From IMG/VR virus record IMGVR_UViG_3300017770_000140, positions 1 to 25,466 of that record: 25,466 nt of DNA; one strand, written 5' to 3'. Below the pieces are notes generated by a model, which searched no databases, was not told the DNA's origin, and worked only from the letters and a program-made list of their open reading frames with translations. The stretch is from a virus. Both the position numbers and the translations under genes were made by a program. Shown piece after piece: positions 15,779 to 24,100 of the stretch (its first letter is position 1; each line of letters starts with the position of its first letter).

Positions 15779-16816
15779 TTATCCTTTCGCTACAAAATCA
15801 AAAAATACCTTTTCAGGTACTTTAAGTATATACGTACCATTATCTTGGTAGCCATAAGCTATTACTACATATCCATCTAAGAACATCATACCAGTAGCAA
15901 ATTCAATATTGTATTCATATCCTGTTGTGTGGTCAATCTGTGTGCCCATAAAATGGAAGTCTTTGGTATAATGTATTATATTCCAATCTTCGTCCCACAC
16001 AATAACTCTGTGATTGTAGTGACCATCCTTACGCTGAAAGCTATCTTTATATAAGTCAGTTTCGTGAGTTATAGTCATACGACGACCTTGACCTATAGGA
16101 TGTACTTGAGTACCACCTCTTAGGTCACGATAAAGACTTTCAACTTTACTGTCTTCGTTTAAATGAACTGTAGTTGTTGTACGAGTTTCTGCATCGTATT
16201 TAATAACTTCTGTTGGATTACACCATTTAACAAAATGCCATGGCATATCAATAACAGGCATCCAATTCTTTTCGCAGAAAGTTGCATCATCGCCTGGTGC
16301 AGGAATAGGATGTCTTCCTACTTCTTGCCATTCATTGTCGATAAATTCAATTTCGCACATTTCCATACGACCTGTGCCTTTATCATCGTAAGCATCTCTT
16401 CGTACTCCACATAAGAATAATCTATTTTCCCAATTAAATAGTCTACCATCTTCAAGTCCAATAAAGTTCCAGGTAGGTTCACCTGTATCTAAATTCATTT
16501 TAATACGACCTGCAGATAGAATATTCATATTAGCATCAAGCTCACACATAATATTGTGAGTAGTTAAACTAACATCGTTTTCTGGATGGATATATTGAAG
16601 TGGGCCCCATAAATGTGGGAATTTTTTACCTTCTGAGTGATAAAGAGTATAATTGACATGACGAACATTCAATAGTATACGACCCTCGTGCATAAAAATC
16701 GAGGGGTTCATAATACCCGTTTCGCCTGTTAACTCTTTTGGAAGGGTTATTGGATGTATACTTCCACCACGCTTAAGTGCGTAATGGACTAATCCATGAT
16801 GACGTAAATCATGCAT
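15779..16816 (-). CDS. GH130/GH43-like five-bladed beta-propeller glycosidase or phosphorylase-like protein
   Basis: Encodes 345 residues from ATG at 16816. Blade landmarks are MNPSIFMHEGRILLNVRHVN (36-55), GLEDGRLFNWENRLFLCGVR (120-139), EKNWMPV (182-188), RGGTQVHPIG (233-242) and EFATGMMFLDGYVVIAYGYQ (305-324). EDxR, EKNW.P, RGG and EFxTGxxxxxxxVxxxYG are typical of GH130-like and fructosidase-like propellers that accompany glycan genes; catalysis itself is not shown. An in-frame TTG at 16876 would add 20 residues but is the -35 box of the promoter, so cannot be in the transcript. The ATG has GGAGA 4 bases upstream. It is the first gene of the cassette. Cell location and substrate are unknown; no signal peptide is seen. 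Confidence 0.85.
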   Translation of the reverse strand: MHDLRHHGLVHYALKRGGSIHPITLPKELTGETGIMNPSIFMHEGRILLNVRHVNYTLYHSEGKKFPHLWGPLQYIHPENDVSLTTHNIMCELDANMNILSAGRIKMNLDTGEPTWNFIGLEDGRLFNWENRLFLCGVRRDAYDDKGTGRMEMCEIEFIDNEWQEVGRHPIPAPGDDATFCEKNWMPVIDMPWHFVKWCNPTEVIKYDAETRTTTTVHLNEDSKVESLYRDLRGGTQVHPIGQGRRMTITHETDLYKDSFQRKDGHYNHRVIVWDEDWNIIHYTKDFHFMGTQIDHTTGYEYNIEFATGMMFLDGYVVIAYGYQDNGTYILKVPEKVFFDFVAKG

Positions 16817-16820
16817 ACTT

Positions 16821-16825
16821 TCTCC
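16821..16825 (-). promoter_or_regulatory. Ribosome binding site deciding the propeller gene start
   Basis: GGAGA on the minus strand lies 4 bases before the ATG at 16816 and downstream of the sigma70 -10 box. It fixes the start at 16816 and excludes the longer TTG-initiated frame, which begins inside the promoter. Confidence 0.78.
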
Positions 16826-16847
16826 ATTATGTAAAACATTATTGTAT

Positions 16848-16876
16848 ATTATAACACACTTTCGTGTGTCTGTCAA
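16848..16876 (-). promoter_or_regulatory. Consensus sigma70 promoter with perfect palindromic spacer (P2)
   Basis: TTGACA (16876..16871) and TATAAT (16853..16848) are perfect, with a 17-base spacer GACACACGAAAGTGTGT. Spacer positions 2-17 form an exact inverted repeat, ACACAC-GAAA-GTGTGT. The axis of symmetry is the same as in the promoter at 7331-7359. The predicted transcript starts about 25 bases before the ATG at 16816. A dimeric repressor binding between -35 and -10 is the simplest reading of the dyad. Confidence 0.88.
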
Positions 16877-16880
16877 CTAT

Positions 16881-16888
16881 TATTTATG
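16881..16888 (-). promoter_or_regulatory. Possible late promoter (CATAAATA) just upstream of P2
   Basis: The minus strand reads CATAAATA spanning the stop codon of the preceding gene (TCA TAA ATA), 65 bases before the propeller ATG. It could give late expression of the cassette in addition to P2, but because it includes a stop codon context it may be coincidental. Confidence 0.35.
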
Positions 16889-17213
16889 ACCAGGGAACAG
16901 CTTTTGTTATTTCACTAGTCTTAGCTATTTTAGCTACAATTTTAGCATTATAATCTTCAATAAATGCTGCATTAACAGTATCTAACCACTCTATTACTTT
17001 AGCTTCAGTTAAATCATTATAACTGATAAAGTTAGCAGCAGGAATACCGGATACATCAAGTGGTGCATAACCGTTTATTAAAGCAGTATTGCCGTCATCA
17101 TCAACTCCAGACCTACGCCAGTGAATGTTAACGACGGCTTCCGGTAAAGAAACACCGTCGCTACTTTCTTCTGTACGCGTAATAAGGTTAATAACTTGCC
17201 ATGTGTAAGTCAT
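16884..17213 (-). CDS. Small structural-type protein, paralogue of the next gene upstream
   Basis: Encodes 109 residues beginning MTYTWQVINLITRTEESSDG. It aligns with the protein at 17221-17649 along its length: YTWxV, GxxLxxAV, a following W, DxxGNTA-type text, PAxxFxxxxDLTExxVxxW and a terminal PW. This compact family is common near tail-fibre genes of marine T4-like phages and I recall it as an uncharacterised DUF (possibly DUF7936), but the number is from memory. No catalytic motif or membrane segment is seen. The gap to the upstream gene is 7 bases, with a weak ribosome site, so coupling is likely. It is shorter than its sister, lacking the acidic C-terminal tail. Confidence 0.82.
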   Translation of the reverse strand: MTYTWQVINLITRTEESSDGVSLPEAVVNIHWRRSGVDDDGNTALINGYAPLDVSGIPAANFISYNDLTEAKVIEWLDTVNAAFIEDYNAKIVAKIAKTSEITKAVPWS

Positions 17214-17220
17214 TATTTAC

Positions 17221-17649
17221 TTACTCTGGGTCTGAATCTTCGACAGCGTCTTCAGCTTCAGCGTGTGCATCAGGAACTGGTGTAACATCTTCAGGTGCCC
17301 AAGGCATAGAAGCGTCTTCAACTGTTACTTCGTCAATTTGTGCTCCAACTCTTTCGCCGATATGGTTTGCATATCCTTGATCGCCATTTACGACTGCTTG
17401 AATCCAACCTAATACGGTGTCTTCTGTTAAATCGTCAAAGGCTACAAATGAGCCCGCTGGTGTGTTTTGTGCGGTAAATGGAGTTGCTCCTGAGAACTCT
17501 CCTGTATTACCGTTACCGTCTGTTCCAGTAACTTTCCAGTATGTTTGGCATACTGCACCTGTTAAGGTCGCGCCTTCAGCATTGACTTGGTCTTTACGCT
17601 TGAGAGATGTTACTTCCCATGCCCAAGTGTAATCTGTACTTAGTGCCAT
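17221..17649 (-). CDS. Small structural-type protein with acidic tail, paralogue of the next gene downstream
   Basis: Encodes 142 residues beginning MALSTDYTWAWEVTSLKRKD. Residues 7 to about 115 align with the gene at 16884-17213 (GATLTGAVCQTYWKVTGTDG, PAGSFVAFDDLTEDTVLGWI, SMPW). About 25 further residues form an acidic, Pro/Ala-rich tail (PEDVTPVPDAHAEAEDAVED). The start has a strong TAGGAG site, and an AATAAATA late element lies 24 bases upstream, so this pair is transcribed late. The role is unknown; tandem duplication beside the fibre gene suggests a virion or fibre-assembly function. Confidence 0.85.
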   Translation of the reverse strand: MALSTDYTWAWEVTSLKRKDQVNAEGATLTGAVCQTYWKVTGTDGNGNTGEFSGATPFTAQNTPAGSFVAFDDLTEDTVLGWIQAVVNGDQGYANHIGERVGAQIDEVTVEDASMPWAPEDVTPVPDAHAEAEDAVEDSDPE

Positions 17650-17672
17650 TTTTATTTCTCCTATAAAAAATC

Positions 17673-17680
17673 TATTTATT
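17673..17680 (-). promoter_or_regulatory. Candidate late promoter (AATAAATA) for the small paralogue pair
   Basis: The minus strand reads AATAAATA 24 bases before the ATG at 17649, overlapping the stop of the preceding gene. The geometry matches the elements before gp19 and gp13 (24 and 27 bases). Confidence 0.6.
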
Positions 17681-18116
17681 AATCTTCGATTGCGTTTTCA
17701 AAATAGTCAAGTGATTTCAAGTGACTATACGCTTGAACTATGTGACTATCGCCCGAATCCATATCGATAAAGAAAACGCATCTGTGGTCGAGTCCCGCCG
17801 TACCAATATGTAATTCTGCTTCTACTTCTGTAGTATGTGCTCCTGCCATGCCTATAGGTTTATTACTAGATTCACGAGCTTCTTTAGTAGCCCATATAGT
17901 AACACAGCATTCTGCAACATATCCAGCTCGATAATGTACAGGGTCGATATTTTCATCGTGTACACCACCGTTTGTAAAACCTGTAGGGTCGGAAGTATCT
18001 ACTGGTGTAGGAATATCTTCCATTCTTTTTTGTACCTTGACATCAGTAACTACAAAATATGCGTTTGCTGCAGTTAAACCAGTGCCAGGTACTTCGTATG
18101 ACTGTATTAGTGCCAT
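17679..18116 (-). CDS. Conserved small phage protein downstream of the tail fibre, unknown function
   Basis: Encodes 145 residues starting MALIQSYEVPGTGLTAANAY, an opening I associate with marine phage virion-like proteins. The sequence continues FVVTDVKVQKRMEDIPTP, a central VHYRAGYVAECCVTIWATKE and a C-terminal VQAYSHLKSLDYFENAIED. It looks like a small beta-rich domain; no catalytic motif is evident. Its ATG overlaps the fibre stop codon as TAATG, with GGAGAA about 8 bases before, so it is translationally coupled to the fibre gene. That position fits a fibre-associated protein or assembly factor, but this is inference. A possible late element lies inside the fibre 3' end at 18187-18194. 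Confidence 0.82.
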   Translation of the reverse strand: MALIQSYEVPGTGLTAANAYFVVTDVKVQKRMEDIPTPVDTSDPTGFTNGGVHDENIDPVHYRAGYVAECCVTIWATKEARESSNKPIGMAGAHTTEVEAELHIGTAGLDHRCVFFIDMDSGDSHIVQAYSHLKSLDYFENAIED

Positions 18117-21100
18117 TATTTGTTCTCCATTTTATTCATTATATTATATACCATTTCTTCAAGTTTGTCAATCTTTTCTTGTTGACTATTTATTAATTTT
18201 TGTTGGTCTTCAACAATCTTGTGTTGGTCCTTAATACCTTCAACAAGTAAACCTACCATCTTCGGATAATCAAGTCCGTATTGGTCAACTTCTTCAGCAT
18301 AAGATACAACTTCAGGTACAATTTCTTTAACTTCTTGAGCAATTAAACCAAGTTGTCTTCCTTTGTAAATCTCGTCGCGATCATCAACTAGATGTTCTCT
18401 AGTTTTTCTATCATAGTAAACACCGCGTAATTGTAATACTTTATCTAAAGCACCGTCAATTGTAATGATATTTTCTTTATCACGAGCATCTGAGTAAGCA
18501 ACAACGTTACCATTACAGTAAAGCGAACCGTTAACTCGCATACGATAACCAGAAACCGTTGAAGATGAAGCAAAGCCAGTACAGTTGTTGCTACGGTTGT
18601 GATAGAATACCCATCGGCCGCCGCCTTGCATATAGATACCACCAGAACCATTACCATCGAACATGAGATGTGGGTCCCATGTAGGCTCATGGAATGATAA
18701 ACCGTACCATCCACTTCTGTTACCTCGAATATTCCAAGCACCGTAACTTGTGTGACCGTTAGGTTCAAAGTGAGCACCGTTATGACTTGAGTAAATACCT
18801 TGGTTAGAACCAGCAACTCTTAACCATGTGTTTGCGTATGTATAACTTGAACCACCATTGATTTGGAATCTTACAGTTCCACTGCTGTAGTCATTGAAGA
18901 ATCTCATACCACCGTACGATGGGTTACCTGCAAATGACATACCAGTATGATATTGTAATACCAAGTCTGGATATGGATAACTCCAACCACCAGATTCCTG
19001 GAATCCGAATGAGTATGGTGAACTTGCTCTTGTTATACCAGAGTTACCACCAGCGTATGGTGTATTAATTCTGTTAACAGTTAGCTGATTGAGCCTAGAA
19101 GTACTTGCATAGTCTCCATAATATCCAGTATTATTCTTATCGTAGAATATGTTAGAACGAATATCATTTTGGTACATCTGGGAACCACCCTGTACCTGAA
19201 TCATTTTATTAAAGTAGAAGTTACTTCTATCAGAGTAAATGTGTGCGTGACTACTGTTAGCAGGGCCGAACTCAATATATCCGTATGGAGTCTGATTTCT
19301 CATACCCCAAGAACCAGCTCTCATGTAGTAACTACCATTACCAAAGTCAATTTCTTGTAGTCTACTTCTGCCGGCTGGATTTGCATAGTAACCAGTATTA
19401 TTTGAATCGTAGTAAATGCCAGCATACATTGCGCCGCCATTAGTACTATTCTCATCTAATACAGGGATTGTTCTCCAAGTTCTAAATCCTGACCAGGAAG
19501 AACGGAATCTTAAGTTGGTAATTGGTCCACCTGCCATCTGCCAACCATATCTTGCACTACCATTAGAATAGTGATATGCTTGAACACCAACCCAATGCGA
19601 AGTACCGCTTGGTTGGTTAGCTGGGTTACTCCAAGTATCGAAGAAGCCTGAACCCCAGTTACCAACTGTGTTCATATCAATTCTACCCCAACCTTTGGAA
19701 CCTGTCCAATAGTTTGAGTCACTAGTAATATTTGGTCGTCTACCGTAGTTACTTATTGCTCCACTTCTTGTATGACCAGGTAAGCCAATCATTGCTTGAC
19801 CGCGAGCAGTTAAACCTTGCCAGTTTGAATCACTATTTGGATTCATGTAATAACCAGTGTCGTTTAAGTCATAGAATATTGGAGCACGGAATGATGAATC
19901 ACTTTGTACATATCCATAATTAAAGTCGTGATATGAACCATTATAATATTGTAACCAACTACGAGTATTATCGTGTACACCAACATTGTTGCCTTCAGTT
20001 GACATCCAAGTCCATCTTGAACCAATACCGTATCCACCCCAACCATTTCGTCCGATATTATATGTTGATACGTTACCGTATGGGTTGCCTTCAGCTTGTG
20101 CACCACGTAATCCATATCCGTAATCTTGGAAGTAAAGACCAGAACCACCGTCTGCTCTAAACCAATCGTTAGCATATACTGCTCTTAGTCTAGATGTTGC
20201 ATCTGGGTCCATGTAGTAACCAGTGTTAGACCTTGCATAGAATACATTTGAACGGAATGAAGAAGTACTATAAGTATTACCATCCATCATTGCCTGGAAA
20301 GGCCAACCTGAAATACCACCTGTTCCTGCACCGTGATGGCCGACATAGAATCCTGTTGAACCAGTACTATTATTATTGTTCGAGTCAAGGTTAAAGAAGA
20401 TATCGTGATAAGAGTTAAATCTTAAATCGTCGGTTACACCACCGCCATTATCACGAGATGAAATACTGTGATAGTTAGAATCGTTTCCGTAGAATGTAAT
20501 AAAGTCACCACGATCTCTCATGTTCAACGTATCAGCTGTGACCGTTCTTAATGAAGCATCACCGCTTGAGTTATGTACATAGTAAGCAGTGTTGTTTCTA
20601 TCGTATAAGATATTGACTCTTAAGTCGTTCATATATGAAGTAGAAGCAAAGTCACCATAATAACTTGTATCATTACGATCGTAGTAAATTTGTGCTTGGA
20701 TTGCGTTATTTACATAAACTGTTCCACCAACATACCACTGTAAATATAGGTTATTACCTGAACGAGAATCTAAGTGTAAATTACCGTTTGTAGTAGCAAC
20801 ACAAGCTTCACTTGATACATTACCATTTGTACCTACGTATAAGTATCTGCCCCAACTTGGGTTAGGTCCATGTAATGTTCCACCTCTGAATCGCATTGCT
20901 GTGTTAGAAGTAGAGTTAAAGTCAGCTCTGTAAGTTGTATCATCTGAATCATAGAATATTGGAGCTCTAACATCACTAGTAGCACTTACACCAGGTCCAA
21001 TTAATCTACCGTCATTAGCAATATAAGACCTATCAGAACCGTTTTGTCTGAACTGAACAATTCTATTTGAGTTTCCGTTAGATACAATGTACCAACGGTT

Positions 21101-24100
21101 ACTGTGCATTTGAATTTTACCTACAGTACTACCTGGGTTACCTGTCCAGCTTGAGCTTCCGTTTGAGCGAATATCAGAACTTGTAAGCTCGATCGCACCA
21201 GCGCCACCGTCGAAGTTAACATCTCCAACAAATTGCATTGTGTTAAATCTTGAATTACTTCTTGGGTCTGCGTAATAACCAGTATCGTTTGTATCATAGA
21301 AGATAGGTGCTCTTAATGATGCACCAGCAAATAAGTAATTAGGAACATATACGGTATTATTTGACCTTGTCTGTAATGTTTCATAACGAGTACCTGAAGT
21401 ATTCGTATTATAGAATGTCATATAACCATTAGTGTCAAATCTCATGTAAGCCTGACCATGAGAAGTATTTGGTCGACCTAAGTAATACTGATTAGTACCA
21501 CCATTAAGATTATTATCAACGTTATAACCGAAGCCTGCACCAGACCAAGTTCTTCCTGGTTCTGATACCCACATCTGTAATGGTATATTACCTTGTCCTG
21601 CACCGTTATTTCCTGCAGGTAATTCTAACCTGATCGCTGTATTACCGTGGTCACCAGTAACATCTAATCTCTTACTTGCTGACCTATAACCAATACCTAA
21701 TTGCCATACACGGCCGTTATTAGCAGGGTCTATATAGTAATTAGTGTCGTTATAGTCATAGAATAATGCAGCTCTTGCATCACCACCTTGAACATATAAG
21801 TTATTACCATTCTCAACTCTAACATGTGAGTCGCCTTTACCTACTGAGAATAATACAGTACTTAAGTCTTCGTTGTTGTATATACGAGTACCACCATAGC
21901 TTGGCTGAGCACCCATACGAATACCAGTATGCCATCTTAAATCAAGCTTGGTATAATTACCGCCATAATTTTCTAAGTTTGTACCGATGTAATAGTTGCC
22001 TTGAGCATTACCATCTCCACCACCAAACATTAACCTTGTTGAACCAACTGAGTTATATGGATTGTTTTGGAAGTTACCACCAATTACAACAAACCCTGCG
22101 GTTCTTAATGTATTAATTCTTGATTCACTGTGTGGGTCTGTATAGTAAGCAGTATTGTTACTATCGTAAAATATTGGAGCTCTTAATGATGAACCAGCTT
22201 GCAAGTTATTGTTAACATATACGTTACTGCCACCTAATGGGTCTGAACCATTATTGATTGACATGACCTGAGTTGCCATGTTATAATCAGTATAGAAACG
22301 CATACCTTGGTAAGAAGCATTAGCACCAAACTTAAGACCTGTGTGGAAAGCAATTCTTAAATCAGGATATGGATAAGTCCAACTACCACCTTCACGGAAG
22401 ATTGCATAGGCAGTACTTTGGTTAGAACCAAAATATAAACCAAATTGGTCGTCTTGTGAAACATCATCTACGTGAGAGAAACGTTGAGCTCTTACAGAGT
22501 TCAGTACTGAAGTTGAAGCAGGGTCTAGATAATATCCAGTGTTATTTAAGTCATAGAAGAGTGGTGAACGCATAGAACCACGAGCTTCTGTATAACCAGT
22601 TCTAATAACAAGTCTTGCATACGAGTCGTATGACCAACCATTAACACCAACACCGTAGTGTGGATTATTTTGGTTATCAAAGTAACCAATTTGTATAGAT
22701 TCAGGATTATAGTTTGATGTACCAATATTCCATCTTCTAAATCCACCACCCTGTCGTGACCTGAAACTAATTACACCACCGTGTGTTGTATTACTTCCGT
22801 ATGACCATAGTGTAAGGTGCGGATAAGCATGGTTTTCGCCAATTTCGAGCTGTGGTCTGTTAGTATCTCGTGTTGTAGTTGTAGCACTGTTAGCACCAAT
22901 TTTTAAATATGAGTCACCACTTGAAAGGCGCATGTAATTCAGTCTTGAAGTACTTGCTGGGTCGACATAATATCCTGTGTTATTATAATCGTAGAATAAT
23001 GTACCACGAACATCTTGTGAGAATACAGCTCTACTTGAAATAGCAGCTCTGAATCCACCATTGTTAATAATTAACAAACCATGATCGTTTAGGTTATTAG
23101 CTCCACCTTTACTTCCTGCGTTTGGATGCGACCATGCAACACCATACATATTTGCTGTAGAGTTACCATCAGCAGGTAATCTGTATGATGAGCCCATCGC
23201 AAAGACTTGTTGTAGTCTTGTAGATGTATAAGTACCTGTGATACCAAGACCATAGTTTAAGAACGTATGATAACCATTCTGCTGTGAAGTATTCCAATAA
23301 GAAGTACTGTTTGGATTTAAATAGTAACCAGTATTATCTCTATCGTATATAATACTAGGTCGTACATCATTCATGTACGATACAGAAGCAGGGTCTACAT
23401 AGAAAGTACTTGGGTTTGCTCTATCTCTAAATACGTTTGCTGTTATTTCATCTGCAGTAATATCATCTGCTAGTAAATCATCAACTAATAAATTGGATTC
23501 AGCGTTACGACGCTTGAGCATAATACCAGCCCACTGTCGAAGTGCTCCACCAGCATTATAGTTTAATAAGATACGAATTCTTACATAGTAACAACCACCG
23601 CCGTCTGAACCATTATAAGGTGTATGTGATGATGGTATTGTTGTATGACCACGTTGTGTCTGCCAACTGGTATTAGTAAATATATTACCACCAACTACGA
23701 AGTATGTAGTACCTGTATTACCAGCGATTGGTCGTTTCTGACTATCAAATCTCTCAACACCGTAGTATAATCGGCCGCCTGAGCCTGAAATTGTTTTATG
23801 AGAAATCTCACCGTAAATATCTTCACCAGGAACAACTGGTATGTAATCTGAATAGAATGTTCTGTAACCAGATGATTGGAGAACCATTGAACCAGCGAAT
23901 GGTCCGTCTGTTGTTCTAACAAATTCTGCTGTATTACTTGTAAGAGCGCTTTCGTTATCAGCCATTGGCTTAATAACACGTTTGTCAAAGTATTCTGTAG
24001 CATCAAATAATACTAAGTCTGCTCCACCTGAGCCGTATGACTTAATAAGACCGATGTTTTCGTTTCCACCATTTAGTAAGAAGTTACCAGCAGAAACATT

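Noticed and set aside
16817-16876. 20-residue N-terminal extension of the propeller protein from TTG at 16876
   Set aside because: The TTG is the first three bases of the TTGACA -35 box, and the extension contains the whole promoter; the ATG at 16816 has a good ribosome site.
23695-24006. Minus-strand 103-codon frame inside the fibre gene
   Set aside because: Alternative-frame shadow of the long fibre frame, rich in Leu, Gln and Val from out-of-frame reading, no initiation signal; the same holds for the similar frames near 18445 and 19864.
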